Positions 28,699 to 37,958 of a stretch of DNA of 64,000 bases are shown one piece after another; positions within the stretch are counted from its first letter, which is position 1; every line of letters starts with the position of its first letter. Where the stretch lies: contig CBDIQW010000001.1 in NCBI GenBank assembly GCA_965283955.1, forward strand, positions 3,782,001 through 3,846,000, read 5' to 3'. Position numbers and translations under genes: made by a program. A model generated the notes under the pieces. It was not told the DNA's origin and did not search any database. It worked only from the letters and a program-made list of their open reading frames with translations. The DNA comes from Emticicia sp965283955 (lineage in GTDB: Bacteria; Bacteroidota; Bacteroidia; Cytophagales; Spirosomataceae).

Positions 28699-29409
28699 CT
28701 ATTTTTCAATTTCTTTTAAAAAATCATTTAAAAACTTCCGACCAATCGGAATATTTAATTGATTTGTTAGAGTAACTGTCGCAGAATTCCACGAGATTAC
28801 ATGTATTTTGTTCACTATAAAGCTTTTATGGATTCTAATAAATTGGGTATTTAAATCATTAAAGAGACTTAATAATGTTCTTTTTAATGCCATTTTTTTA
28901 CCTAAAGTGTATAAATATGTGTAATTTTTATCTGCTTCTAAGTATAGGATGTCGTTTAGATATACTTTTACATAAATATTCTCATGATTTTTAATGGCAA
29001 TATATGGTTCTTTTAATATACTATTTTTTGATGACTCAAGTTCATGGAAAATATTTTCAATAATTGAAATCAGAGATAATGGTTGAAATGGTTTTATAAG
29101 ATAATTAACATGCTGAACCTTTTTCACTTCAGCATACAGTGATTTATCCATTGAGTTTGTCATGACAATAATCGGTATTTGGTAGGACTGAAGTTCTCTC
29201 ATCAAATCAATACCTGTTTGCTTTCCCTCCAAAAATATATCACAGATAATTAAATCAGGAAGATTTGACTGGTATTCCTCAATCGCTTTTTTTACATTAA
29301 CTGCATATAAAATCTTGTTAATACCTATTTCCTCCAAAACCATTTTAATCCAAATAGAATAGATGGGGTCATCTTCTGCCAATAATATTTTTTTCTTTGA
29401 TAAATCCAT
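28699..29409 (-). CDS. LytTR-type response regulator
   Basis: A 236-residue two-domain protein. Residues 1-120 are a receiver domain: KKILLAEDDPIYSIWIKMVL (acidic pocket), LIICDIFLEGKQTG (phospho-acceptor Asp), PIIVMTNSMD and the LIKPF lysine. Residues about 140-236 are a LytTR DNA-binding domain: DILYLEADKNYTYLYTLGKK, LNTQFIRIHKSFIVNKIHVISW and LNIPIGRKFLNDFL. It is expected to be phosphorylated by a histidine kinase and to bind direct repeats. It is paralogous to the regulator at 32702-33408 and lies 1.2 kb from the kinase gene. Confidence 0.92.
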   Translation of the reverse strand: MDLSKKKILLAEDDPIYSIWIKMVLEEIGINKILYAVNVKKAIEEYQSNLPDLIICDIFLEGKQTGIDLMRELQSYQIPIIVMTNSMDKSLYAEVKKVQHVNYLIKPFQPLSLISIIENIFHELESSKNSILKEPYIAIKNHENIYVKVYLNDILYLEADKNYTYLYTLGKKMALKRTLLSLFNDLNTQFIRIHKSFIVNKIHVISWNSATVTLTNQLNIPIGRKFLNDFLKEIEK

Positions 29410-29883
29410 ATGAAAGTTATTATTAAGAAATGATATTTACGTATATGCAATGTTGTTTGTTTACTTTTTTTTACTGTTTGTCACTTATAAAGATTTGCAC
29501 ATACAAACATTTAAATACAAAACAATAATATTTGGGTTAGTAAATAAAAACCAAATTATAACAAAAAGATCAAACGTTGTTAACTAAGTCTTTTTTTGCT
29601 TTAAGGAAGAAACTAATAATACGCAAAAGATATAAACTTTTGAGTATAAATTTGCCATCTTTTTATGAATAGTTGGAATATAAAATTTGTGTTTTCTGAG
29701 TATCATTTTGTTATAAATTTCGTGAACTTTTCATTCAAATAAATATTTGATGAAAATATACTTAAAAATAATAGCCAAAAACAAAATACGGAATAACCTA
29801 AAACAAATATTATTTAGGTGATTTATTCTCAACAGTGATAGATTCGAGAAGTTCTCGTGAGCTTCTTCGCCAAAAAGTAAAAA

Positions 29884-30027
29884 TGGGGGGCAGGAGAATT
29901 TAGCGTTGATTTATCTTTGGAAGGTTTAACCGAAGTTAGCTACTTAGTACATATCGAAAAAGATAGTTTACGTATTGGTTCTGCTCAGAAAGTTGATGGT
30001 CGTGAAGTAAGTTATTTATGTGACTAA
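29884..30027 (+). pseudogene. Orphan C-terminal fragment of a lost protein
   Basis: The plus frame reads GAGEFSVDLSLEGL, YLVHIEKDSLRIGS and ends VSYLCD before TAA at 30025. It has normal coding character but no start codon and no upstream domain. It sits directly before a good terminator, as the end of a once intact gene would. The original family is not recognised. Confidence 0.35.
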
Positions 30028-30046
30028 TAAAAAGTGGAAAAGAAGA

Positions 30047-30082
30047 GGTGTCTATGGATAAAAATTCCGTAGATGCCTTTTT
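30047..30082 (+). terminator. Intrinsic terminator
   Basis: GGTGTCTATGGA (30047-30058) pairs with TCCGTAGATGCC (30066-30077), followed by five T. Confidence 0.75.
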
Positions 30083-30088
30083 ATGGAT

Positions 30089-30280
30089 TTAATTTAGAAG
30101 TGGTTGTAAAACAGAGAGCTGAGATTTTCTTAATTCCCCAAAATCATCTACATAGTTTTGTAAGTTCTTATAGTTGATGCTAAAGCGTTTTTGTTTTAGA
30201 AAATTACAGATTGAATCATGATAAAGATTATCTAAATGATTTGTCAAATTTGCACATGTATAATTGCGAAGAGTACTCAA
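30089..30280 (-). pseudogene. Possible N-terminal remnant of an IS4-type transposase
   Basis: A 63-residue frame with NYTCANLTNHLDNLYHDSIC and FLKQKRFSINYKNLQNYVDDF. It resembles the first 50 residues of some IS4-group transposases, where a helical start with His-Asp precedes a FL-x-x-x motif. No DDE catalytic core, inverted repeats or target duplication were found nearby. A chance frame cannot be excluded. Confidence 0.3.
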
Positions 30281-30588
30281 TAAATATTTAACGATTGTTT
30301 TTTCATTAAGTTAATGTAACTATTTCATAAAAGGGATAGTTTTAAAAATATAACTCAAGTCTAAAAGTCTTGAGTTATATAAGGTTGATCCAAAAAGTTG
30401 GAATCCCAACGATTAAAAAAACTCCATTCGTATCTTATACAAATCTGAAATGCTGGTAGTCATTAGAATTATCAGTTGCATAAGAAACTATTTACACCAA
30501 TCAACAAATATATTAACCATTGAATATAGGAATACATAATTGGATTTAAACAACGATTAATGGTGATGAAGTGTAATAGTTTGTTAAA

Positions 30589-31863
30589 TTAAGCAGAGAT
30601 AGGGAGTTGAACCTCTACAATTGTTCCATTGCCTAATTGGCTATTGATTTTTATCGTTCCTCTATGATTTGCAACCATCTCTTGGCAGAGCATTAGGCCT
30701 AATCCAGTGCTATTTTCTCCATTTGTACCAGTATTAAGTTTGGGTTTAGAAAAAATGTATTCTAAATCTTCCTGTTTTATTCCAATTCCAGTATCTTCAA
30801 TACTAATGATAATTAATTCTCCTTGTTGATGGGCATTGATGAAAATACTACCATTAATATTGGTAAATTTAATAGCATTATTAAATAAATTCCTGAAAAT
30901 AATTTTAATCTGTTGCTCATCTCCCAGAATATGTAAATCAAGCGTGAAGTTATTTGTTACTTTTATCCCTTTACTAATAGTGGCTTCTTTATATAAAAAT
31001 ATGACCTCCTCAATTATAGATTTGAGTTTTAATTTGATGAGTGTAGGTTTCGTATCTTTAATTTGAGAAAAAGACCAAAGTAGTAAGTTATCTAATAATA
31101 GGTTTGCACTATTCACATTTTCATGAAGCCTCTTCGATAGAGTTTTAAAACCCTCTTCGGTTATAGTTTTATTTTCATAAAGTTGTAAAAGACCTTTAAG
31201 AGAAACAATTGGAGCTCTGATGTCATGTGCTATAATACTAAATAGACGAGTTTTAGTGTTATTTGCTTTTTGAAGTTCAGCCGCCTGTTGCTCTATTGTT
31301 TGCTTTTGTTTGTCAAGTTCAGTGTTAATTGCTACCAAAGAAATATAATCAGTTTTGTAATAATACCCTAAAAATAGGGCAACTGTATAAAAAGCACTAA
31401 CTACTGTCAAATCATCAAAAATTTCCCCTATTAACATTGGTATATTATGGTAACGGATGATTTTGAAACTGATAAGCAATAGCATATTAAAACCAATACC
31501 TAAACTTCTTACTACATAGTTAGAAAAAAGAAAAGACATAGAAACACAGGGAATTAATACATTCTCTAAATTTCCACGTATGGGAAAGTTTTGTAAATAA
31601 AGAAAAATTATTATTCCTAATATACCTATTGATAAAAAGTAGATAATATAGGTAGCGAGTTCAATAAACCCCTTTTTTAAAAGAATATAAGTAGGCAAAC
31701 AGCAGACCAGAATAAATAGAAGATTTAATAATGGGGTTACAGTATTATTAAATAGACTAAGTATCAAGAAAGTTACATTGATAAAAAAAGATACATTTAT
31801 AACAAGCTTAATAAACAATACTTGGCGATTTAGAAAAGATACTGGAGTAGTTATGGTTGTCAT
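30589..31863 (-). CDS. Membrane sensor histidine kinase
   Basis: A 424-residue protein with about six hydrophobic helices (residues 15-175), no extracellular sensor domain, and a short coiled coil (LDKQKQTIEQQAAELQKANN). The kinase core follows: H-box FSIIAHDIRAPIVSLKGLL with the phospho-accepting His near residue 212, N-box FRNLFNNAIKFT, G1 box EDTGIGI, F-box YIFSK and G2 box STGLGLMLC. It is likely to phosphorylate one or both nearby LytTR response regulators, since it is the only kinase in the block. The signal is unknown; few exposed residues suggest sensing within the membrane or via a partner. Confidence 0.93.
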   Translation of the reverse strand: MTTITTPVSFLNRQVLFIKLVINVSFFINVTFLILSLFNNTVTPLLNLLFILVCCLPTYILLKKGFIELATYIIYFLSIGILGIIIFLYLQNFPIRGNLENVLIPCVSMSFLFSNYVVRSLGIGFNMLLLISFKIIRYHNIPMLIGEIFDDLTVVSAFYTVALFLGYYYKTDYISLVAINTELDKQKQTIEQQAAELQKANNTKTRLFSIIAHDIRAPIVSLKGLLQLYENKTITEEGFKTLSKRLHENVNSANLLLDNLLLWSFSQIKDTKPTLIKLKLKSIIEEVIFLYKEATISKGIKVTNNFTLDLHILGDEQQIKIIFRNLFNNAIKFTNINGSIFINAHQQGELIIISIEDTGIGIKQEDLEYIFSKPKLNTGTNGENSTGLGLMLCQEMVANHRGTIKINSQLGNGTIVEVQLPISA

Positions 31864-31929
31864 AATAATAAGTGTTTTAGGTTAGTAATACATTCAAAAA
31901 GTGAGAAACATGCTGAAGAACTGTAATTT

Positions 31930-31955
31930 ATCACCAAAAAGTGTTGTTTACCAGC
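31930..31955 (+). promoter_or_regulatory. Candidate LytTR half-site pair upstream of the 32025 gene
   Basis: TTTATCACC (ending 31935) and TTTACCAGC (ending 31955) are 20 bp apart, with the T/G-rich spacer AAAAAGTGTTGTTT seen in the downstream array. They end about 70 bp before the start codon. Confidence 0.4.
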
Positions 31956-32024
31956 GTTTTAGTATGAGTATGCACAACGTTTGCATTGTCTTTTTTATAT
32001 TTGAATAATAACATGAATTAACGT

Positions 32025-32705
32025 ATGGAAAACCCTAAAAAGATTCTTGATAAAAAAGTTGAGATACCAGTGCTTTTGAGAAAAAAGCAAAATTGGTATA
32101 TGATATCATCGTTATCCAGCCCTAAAGCGGTTTTTGTAGATGATATAGGTGTACTATTATATATGCATAGACAGTTGGTATATATAAATAAGGACACAAT
32201 AATTAATGTAGAGTATATAGATACCGTTTTGTCTAATTTAGTTAAAGAGTATGTTGTAATTGAAGGAAAAATGTACATCATATCCTCAAAATACATGCTC
32301 TTATTAAAACATCTTTTAAAAGAGAGATACCCATCTATCTATGCTTGTATAAATAATCATACAAAAGGAACTTATTTAAGAGGTGGCAATAGTAAAACAA
32401 GAATCGATATCGAAAATATTGAATGTTTGATACGTAAAAGCACACAAACAATCATTTTTTATAAAGATGGAACAACAAGTTATTTTTATGAAACCTTAAA
32501 GTATTTTAGTGAAAATATATTAAAACGAGGAACTTTTATCAAAGTTAGAAGAGACTGTATTGTTAATTTGCAATACATAAACAGTTTTAAAATTGATAAA
32601 AGAAATAAAACTGGCGAAATTTATATTAAGTCTCAAATCCTAAGTATTTCAAGACGAAACCTTACATTGTTTAAAAAAACATGGCAAAATTCTACTTTTG
32701 CCTAA
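32025..32705 (+). CDS. LytTR-domain DNA-binding protein without receiver domain
   Basis: A 226-residue cytoplasmic protein. Residues about 120-226 form a LytTR domain: KTRIDIENIECLIRKSTQTI, LKRGTFIKVRRDCIVNLQYI and ILSISRRNLTLFKKTW. The N-terminal 110 residues (VEIPVLLRKKQNWYMISSLS, VDDIGVLLYMHRQLVYINKD) look like a divergent, possibly second LytTR-like beta fold rather than a receiver, because no phospho-acceptor Asp pattern is present. Activity may be set by its level or by a partner. Its stop overlaps the stop of the convergent response-regulator gene by 3-4 bases. Confidence 0.8.
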   Translation: MENPKKILDKKVEIPVLLRKKQNWYMISSLSSPKAVFVDDIGVLLYMHRQLVYINKDTIINVEYIDTVLSNLVKEYVVIEGKMYIISSKYMLLLKHLLKERYPSIYACINNHTKGTYLRGGNSKTRIDIENIECLIRKSTQTIIFYKDGTTSYFYETLKYFSENILKRGTFIKVRRDCIVNLQYINSFKIDKRNKTGEIYIKSQILSISRRNLTLFKKTWQNSTFA

Positions 32706-33408
32706 TCTTTAAGTTCTAAATATTTATTAAGCTCATTGCGGTAATGTCTTCCTAATGGAATAGAATCATTGCCTATTTTTAGCAGATTATTACTTAATTC
32801 AATCCTACTTATATAGGATTGATTGACTAAAAAGGCCTTATGAATTCGGAGAAATCTCGAATCTAATTCATCAACAAATGATTTGAGCGTTTTTTTTCGA
32901 GTATATTTTCTGCTTGATTCTGTATGAATAAAGCAATAGTTTCCTTTGGCCTCAATCCATGTTATTTCACTAAAACCAATTTTTTTATTTGTTGTTGATT
33001 ATTTCTAACTGTAATAAAGTTTTCCTCTTCTATAGATTTAGCTACTGGGTATTTACTTATTAGTAAATCTAAGGCAGCCAGTAAGGTAAATTTATGAAAA
33101 GGTTTTGCCAAATAGGTGCTTTTAGGAATTTTCGTTGACAAGTCAAAAATATCGCTGTCTAAGTGGTTGGTCATAAATAATATCGGAAAATCATATTTTA
33201 TTTCGCCAAGTAAAAAATCAAAAACAGTAGAGTTTTGAATCCTTATGTCAGAAATCACCACATCAGGCTTATATCCGTCAATCAATGCTTTTGCTTTACT
33301 TATAGTATTAGCAGAACCTATTAATTCATAATTAGATTCTTGAATAATTGTTTCTACACAGATTGACCAAATAGGGTCATCTTCAATTATTAGGATTTTT
33401 GTACGCAT
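32702..33408 (-). CDS. LytTR-type response regulator (one frameshift)
   Basis: The receiver domain (32962-33408) reads KILIIEDDPIWSICVETII, PDVVISDIRIQNSTVFDFLL (phospho-acceptor Asp), FPILFMTNHLD and YLAKPFHKF. The first frame stops after KKLVLVK. Adding one base in the T7 run at 32981-32987 continues through IGFSEITWIEAKGNYCFIHT, LDSRFLRIHKAFLVNQSYIS and DSIPLGRHYRNELNKYLEL to a stop at 32702: a complete LytTR domain. The corrected length of 235 residues equals that of the paralogue at 28699-29409, which supports a sequencing deletion. A large half-site array begins 74 bp upstream of its start codon, suggesting autoregulation. Confidence 0.88.
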
Positions 33409-33481
33409 AGTAGTAATATTGGATTATTCAAATTAATATTAGCAATAATCATAGATAAAAGCTAATGTATTAATTGTTTTT

Positions 33482-33660
33482 GGTGATAAATGGCGTTTGT
33501 TGGTGATAAATAACGGCTTTTTGGTGGCAAACAAAGGCTTTTCTTGGTGATAAATAACGACTTTTTGGTGGCAAACAAAGGCTTTTCTTGGTGATAAATA
33601 ACGACTTTTTGGTGGCAAACAAAGGCTTTTCTTGGTGATAAATAACGACTTTTTGGTGGC
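33482..33660 (-). repeat. Tandem 44-bp repeat carrying nine GGTGAT/GGTGGC half-sites
   Basis: Half-sites start at 33482, 33502, 33523, 33546, 33567, 33590, 33611, 33634 and 33655. Spacing is first 20, then alternates 21 and 23 bp, making a 44-bp unit present about four times. Read on the minus strand each site is TTTATCACCA or TTTGCCACCA, the same word found in the 36.5-38.7 kb array. It lies 74 bp upstream of the leftward regulator gene. The short open frames read through it are artefacts of its multiple-of-frame composition. Confidence 0.85.
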
Positions 33661-33803
33661 AAACAATGTCAATTCTTCTCAATGCTAAATTAATTATTTT
33701 TAATACCAAAAATACTATTCTTTTATGGAATTATAAATACCCTTACTGTGTATTGGGTTGTATTATATTTATATTCTGTTTTCTCTTATTTGTCACAGAA
33801 ATG

Positions 33804-33829
33804 GGTGACGTATAACGTGTTTTGGTGAT
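33804..33829 (-). promoter_or_regulatory. Half-site pair, leftward orientation
   Basis: GGTGAC (33804-33809) and GGTGAT (33824-33829), exactly 20 bp apart, in the same orientation as the array at 33482-33660. The rest of 33661-33975 shows no gene. Confidence 0.5.
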
Positions 33830-33975
33830 ATAATACTATCCATTAATTGATGGATAGTTTAGTGAGATGTAGTTCTGCATAGCTTTTTGTAACCACTTTA
33901 CAACCGTATATCCCCCATGCTGTGACTTAAATTGTCTTTTCATGTCCATAGTAGATTTAAATAAACATTATTATC

Positions 33976-34323
33976 ATGAATTCACAGTTAATATCATTGT
34001 GTCAGAAGCGAAAATTAGACTTGAATAACATTATATGTTTGCAAGGTCAAGCCAATTATACAAAGTTTTTTTTTGTAGATGGAACCCCAATCATAGTAGC
34101 CAAAACCTTGAAATTATTTGAAAAGTCATTGGATGGAATTATTACCAATCACTTTTACCGTCCGAATAAAACGTACATTATAAATTTAGCACAAGTCAAA
34201 AAAATTGAATGTATAGATAGTGTTATGCAAGTAGAATTAACAAATGATATTAAATTCTCTATATCAAGACGTAAAAAGAAAGATTTTATATCGCTTACAC
34301 AGAGTTTTCTTCAAAATAATTAA
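33976..34323 (+). CDS. Single-domain LytTR DNA-binding protein
   Basis: A 115-residue protein that is little more than a LytTR domain: NNIICLQGQANYTKFFFVDG, TLKLFEKSL, HFYRPNKTYIINLAQVKKIE and DIKFSISRRKKKDFISLTQ. No receiver or membrane part exists. Stand-alone LytTR proteins bind DNA constitutively or through membrane partners. It is 25 bp upstream of the CAP-protein gene on the same strand, so it may be cotranscribed with and regulate the surface-protein genes that follow. Confidence 0.85.
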   Translation: MNSQLISLCQKRKLDLNNIICLQGQANYTKFFFVDGTPIIVAKTLKLFEKSLDGIITNHFYRPNKTYIINLAQVKKIECIDSVMQVELTNDIKFSISRRKKKDFISLTQSFLQNN

Positions 34324-34348
34324 AGCATCATCCAATTAACCCAATAAT

Positions 34349-36536
34349 ATGAAAAAAAAATTCCAAATATTTTCTTTATTTTTTATAATCAGCTATAGTG
34401 GATTTGCTCAAATATTAGGCATGCCACCAAAAGCACAGCATTCTGAGATGCAAAATTTAGGGGATACTTTTTCTTCTAACTATGCTCAGCTTCGTTCAGT
34501 TACTACCACTTGTAATAGAACAACCATTGTCAATAATTACAATACAAATTATTTAGGTTCTGCTTGTAATTCTACAACTTTAGGTTGGACTGGTAGTGTA
34601 GGCACATGCAATGCCGGAATCATTTCTACGACGGCTCAAAATCTCACATTTCAAAGGATTAATTATTTTAGAAATTTGGTGGGTTTGGCAGATGTATCCT
34701 ACAGTAACACTTATGATTTACAGACCCAAGAGGCTGCTTTAATGATGAAAGCAAATAATGCCTTAAATCATTATCCTCCTAATACGTGGACATGCTATAC
34801 TACAAACGGGTATAATGGGGCGGCTAATTCAAACTTATCACTGGGTAACTTTGCATCAAGTGCAATGAAATCCTTTATGGATGATACTGGAGCCAGGAAA
34901 TTATATGGCGGGGCATAGGAGATGGATAATCTACTCACGGGCATTAACATTTGGACACGGTAGTACAGATAACAGCGACGCCTTGTGGGTGCAAGGGGCA
35001 ACTGGCACTCCGAGTACACTTCCTGCTTTTATCGCATGGCCAGTTGCTGGTTATATGCCTCGAACTCTAATTCCACAAAGATGGTCGTTTGGGATACCTA
35101 ATGCTGATTTTTCCGCAGCAACTATTGTGGTATTAGATGAAAATAATAATTCAGTAAGTCTGACAAAGAATACCGTAGAAACAGGATATGGCGATAATAC
35201 TTTGGTCTGGGATTGGGCAGTTGCTCCTACATTTTCAGGCACTGCCGATGTACTTTATAAGGTAACTATTTCTGGAGTAAAGATTAGTGGTGTAACTCAA
35301 AGCCCATATATTTACAACGTGGTTGCCACCGATGCCACCACCGATGCCACATTAAGTATTACAAGCACAAATCCAAATTGCGGACAAGGTATGAATAATG
35401 CAACAGCTACTGCAAATTTTGATAAAGGAGCAAAAAGTTATTTATGGAATACGGGTGCAACTACACAAACAATTAATGGTTTAGCTCCAGGAACATATAG
35501 TGTAACAGTAACCGATAAAAACGACTGTACTTATACTAAGTCAATCATAATCAGTGGGACTACTTCAATGCTTCCAACGGTATCAAACAATGCTTCTACA
35601 CCAAATTGTGCTGGTTCACTCGTTATTTTATCAGCAAGTAATTGCAGCGGCACATATACTTGGACAAATGGTTTAGGTATTGGAGCCACTAAAACAGTAT
35701 CGCCAACTTCAACATCTACTTACGGTGTTAGTTGTACAGAAGGGAGTTGTGCTGCAAGTGCCAATGCAAATACAACAGTAAGCGTAACTCCATCTCCAAC
35801 AGTTGCTTGTATCCCAAATGTTACTAATGGGCTTAGTCAATATTTTGGTATTACCAATTTTACATTTACAGGTCTTACTACTATCAATTCATCATCAAGT
35901 ACTTCATTAGCTGATGGAGTAAATTACTCAGACAAGTCTTGTACTATAAAAACCACAGTTAATGTCGGGAGTAGTTATACGTTAAGCGTAACTGGTAGTT
36001 TCACAAATGTTCATGCTGTAAAAATTTATTTAGATTACAACAATAATGGAAGTTTTACGGATGCAGGAGAGATGGTGCTATCTGGTAATACAAGTGGAGC
36101 TTCTGGAGGGAATGTATTAACTGGAACTATCAGTATCCCAACTACAGCAGTACAAAGTACACTTTTAAGAATGAGAGTTCTTGCAGACCCATCATCATCC
36201 TCAAATTCATGTAGTATTGTAGGGGCAAGTGGTTTTGGTTCTGGGCAAATTGAAGATTATGGAATCACAATTAATCCTTTGTGTAATAGTGATCCGATTG
36301 TTTTGGTTCCTCCAACGGATGATATTTCATCGGGTACAATTAAAAAAGAAACAGATGGTACAATCACTGCATCAAATAAAATATTATATACAGGCTCTGC
36401 ATACAATGTTAAATTTGACTCAAAGAAATCAATACTATTAATTCCACCAACAACGGGTGTCCAAAAGGCCTTTATTGTAGAGAGCGGTTCTGGAACTTCC
36501 TTTACTGCTTATATTGATGGTTGTGGTAATCAGTAA
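34349..36536 (+). CDS. Secreted CAP-domain multidomain protein (one frameshift)
   Basis: A signal peptide (to about residue 20, SGFAQ) is followed by a CAP/SCP-like domain (QRINYFRNLVGLADVSYS, LQTQEAALMMKANNALNHYPP, then NYMAGHRRWIIYSRALTFGHG). Next come an SprB-like repeat (NPNCGQGMNNATATANFDKG, LAPGTYSVTVTDKNDCTYTK), an Ig-like segment, a GEVED domain (VKIYLDYNNNGSFTDAGEM; FGSGQIEDYGITI) and a C-terminal 3-coathanger-like module (IKKETDGTITASNKILYTGS). The frame shifts near 34890-34896; with one base corrected the CAP domain is continuous and the protein has about 728 residues. It is probably exported and surface-associated. The binding target is unknown. Confidence 0.82.
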
Positions 36537-36561
36537 GTTAGCTTGATATACAAGGATTAAT

Positions 36562-36607
36562 ATCACCGTTTGATGTTATATATCACCATTTTTTGTTATT
36601 TGTAGCC
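36562..36607 (+). promoter_or_regulatory. Triple half-site, first in the array
   Basis: ATCACC at 36562, ATCACC at 36582 and GTAGCC at 36602, each exactly 20 bp apart, just after the CAP gene. Confidence 0.6.
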
Positions 36608-36671
36608 TAATCCTGCTTCTCATACATAACATAATAAAGGTTTATTTATGTGCTTATTGAAATGACTTTAC

Positions 36672-36697
36672 AAAAAGGGCAAGTATTTGCCCTTTTT
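36672..36697 (+). terminator. Intrinsic terminator
   Basis: AAAAAGGGCAA (36672-36682) pairs with TTGCCCTTTTT after a four-base loop. It may end the CAP transcript or a short RNA starting after the triple half-site 65 bp upstream. Confidence 0.85.
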
Positions 36698-36786
36698 GTT
36701 TTTCTGCTAAACTATAATCAATTGGATATGTATAGATTTAAGGATTAAAGTTATCAAATATTCTTTGTGCAATACTAATATAGTTT

Positions 36787-36812
36787 ATCACCATTGTTTG
36801 TATTGTATCACC
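36787..36812 (+). promoter_or_regulatory. Half-site pair of unit A
   Basis: ATCACC at 36787 and 36807, 20 bp apart, 59 bp before hairpin 1 of unit A. Confidence 0.55.
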
Positions 36813-36870
36813 GATGATGTTTAATTAAGCTAAGTTTATAGCTAATTTTATGCAAGCAGAAGTTTTTTAA

Positions 36871-36965
36871 TCTTTTCATATAATTTTATGCAAAGATTCA
36901 CTCAATAGTGGACTTACATGGGGATAAATACAGCATACAAGTGCTTATTTATCCCCAATGTTTTT
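36871..36965 (+). ncRNA. Double-hairpin small RNA, unit A
   Basis: Hairpin 1: CTTTTCATA with TATGCAAAG (36871-36897, one mismatch). Linker ATTCACTCAATAGT. Hairpin 2: GGGGATAAATA (36920-36930) with TATTTATCCCC (36946-36956), extended inside by AGCA/TGCT. Then AATGTTTTT, a U-tract. The order is kept in all six units. Confidence 0.6.
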
Positions 36966-37049
36966 AATACCAACTAATATTATGAGTTGGTATATTTTTG
37001 GAAAAGTCGAAGCGTTTTTTATGGACCTTTTTTATAGACTTAGTATTTC

Positions 37050-37075
37050 ATAACCATAAGACGTTGATTGTCACC
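37050..37075 (+). promoter_or_regulatory. Half-site pair of unit B
   Basis: ATAACC at 37050 and GTCACC at 37070, 20 bp apart, with ACGTTGAT between them, close to published LytTR half-site patterns with a GTT core. Confidence 0.5.
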
Positions 37076-37173
37076 AGATGGTGTGGTCTTTAATAGTTAT
37101 GGAATCAAAATGGCATTATAAATAATGTGAAATTTTAGTATCGCAAGTATTTTATTTCACTCTTTATTTAAAG

Positions 37174-37266
37174 TCTTTTCATAGGTTTTATGAAAGATTC
37201 ACTCAATAGTCATCATACATGGGGATAAATACGGCATACAAATGCTTATTTATCCCCAATGTTTTT
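37174..37266 (+). ncRNA. Double-hairpin small RNA, unit B
   Basis: Hairpin 1: TCTTTTCATA with TATGAAAGA (37174-37197). Linker TTCACTCAATAGTCATCAT. Hairpin 2: GGGGATAAATA (37221-37231) with TATTTATCCCC (37247-37257), then AATGTTTTT. Nearly identical to unit A in the second hairpin. Confidence 0.6.
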
Positions 37267-37354
37267 AATACCAACTAATATTTATTACATGTTGGCATTT
37301 TTCGGGCTAAGTCGAAGCGTTTTTTATAAACCTTTTTGATAGATTCAGTATTTC

Positions 37355-37380
37355 ATAACCACAAGATGTTGATTGTCACC
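37355..37380 (+). promoter_or_regulatory. Half-site pair of unit C
   Basis: ATAACC at 37355 and GTCACC at 37375, 20 bp apart. Confidence 0.5.
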
Positions 37381-37479
37381 AGATGGTGTGGTCATTAATA
37401 GTTATGGAATCAAAATAGCATTATAAATAATGTGAAATTTTAGTATCGCAAGTATTTTATTTCACTCTTTATTTAAAGT

Positions 37480-37571
37480 CTTTTCATAAAGCACTTATGA
37501 AATGTTCACTCAATAGCCATCATACATGGGGGTAAACACTGTTAGAGCTTGTTTATCCCCAATGTTTTTTT
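37480..37571 (+). ncRNA. Double-hairpin small RNA, unit C
   Basis: Hairpin 1: TTTCATAA with TTATGAAA (37482-37502). Hairpin 2: GGGGGTAAACA (37528-37538) with TGTTTATCCCC (37550-37560), then AATG and a T-tract. Relative to A and B, the A-T pair near the stem top is replaced by C-G on both arms, a compensatory change. Confidence 0.6.
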
Positions 37572-37631
37572 GATAATTGCTGCATTTTGAAAATCGTATA
37601 TTATATCAATTGATTTTTCATGTAAAACTTT

Positions 37632-37751
37632 AGGGGTTATGCAAAATCTAAAAAATAGGCAGTTTAATGTATTCTAAACACCCATTTTTGGGTGTTTAGA
37701 ATACATTAAACTGCCGAAAATAACTTTTGTGTGCTTGTCTGCGTAACCCCT
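37632..37751. mobile_element. 120-bp palindromic MITE-like element
   Basis: Outer inverted repeats AGGGGTTATGCA (37632-37643) and TGCGTAACCCCT (37740-37751) differ at one base. Inside is a perfect 26-bp inverted repeat (37658-37683 with 37690-37715) around a six-base loop. There is no coding capacity. Terminal inverted repeats plus an almost fully palindromic body fit a non-autonomous element. No clear target duplication was found. It lies between units C and D. Confidence 0.65.
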
Positions 37752-37868
37752 GAATTTTTTCAATAAGTAACTCCTAAAACTTTTACTATTCGTTATCCAG
37801 ATAATTTACTTAAGGAGAAATAATATTTTGACCTTAACATTAACTCTGGAAATCTTAAACGACACTTT

Positions 37869-37895
37869 GTCACCTTTTTTGTGTGTTTCATCACC
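37869..37895 (+). promoter_or_regulatory. Half-site pair of unit D
   Basis: GTCACC at 37869 and ATCACC at 37890, 21 bp apart. The text ATCACCCAGTCATGT recurs almost exactly before unit E. Confidence 0.5.
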
Positions 37896-37958
37896 CAGTC
37901 ATGTTACTTTTTTCTTTAGTCAATTCCAAATAAAAGACCAAAGGTGTATTATAAGGGG

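Larger units (their letters stand above)
29410..30588. other. 1.2-kb region with gene remnants only
   Basis: No intact gene is supported. The stretch holds a short orphan C-terminal coding fragment (29884-30027), a terminator hairpin (30047-30082) and a 63-residue leftward frame that may be a transposase remnant (30089-30280). The rest is AT-rich with dense stops. It looks like an old insertion or deletion scar between regulatory genes. Confidence 0.5.

Noticed and set aside
30089..30280. Complete insertion sequence
   Set aside because: Only a short possible N-terminal match is present, with no DDE core, inverted ends or target duplication.
33482..33667. CRISPR-like array
   Set aside because: The repeats are contiguous 44-bp tandem units with no unique spacers, and no cas genes are present.
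33439..33709. Three overlapping leftward frames of 66-79 codons
   Set aside because: They are the same 44-bp repeat read in three frames; the repeat explains them fully.
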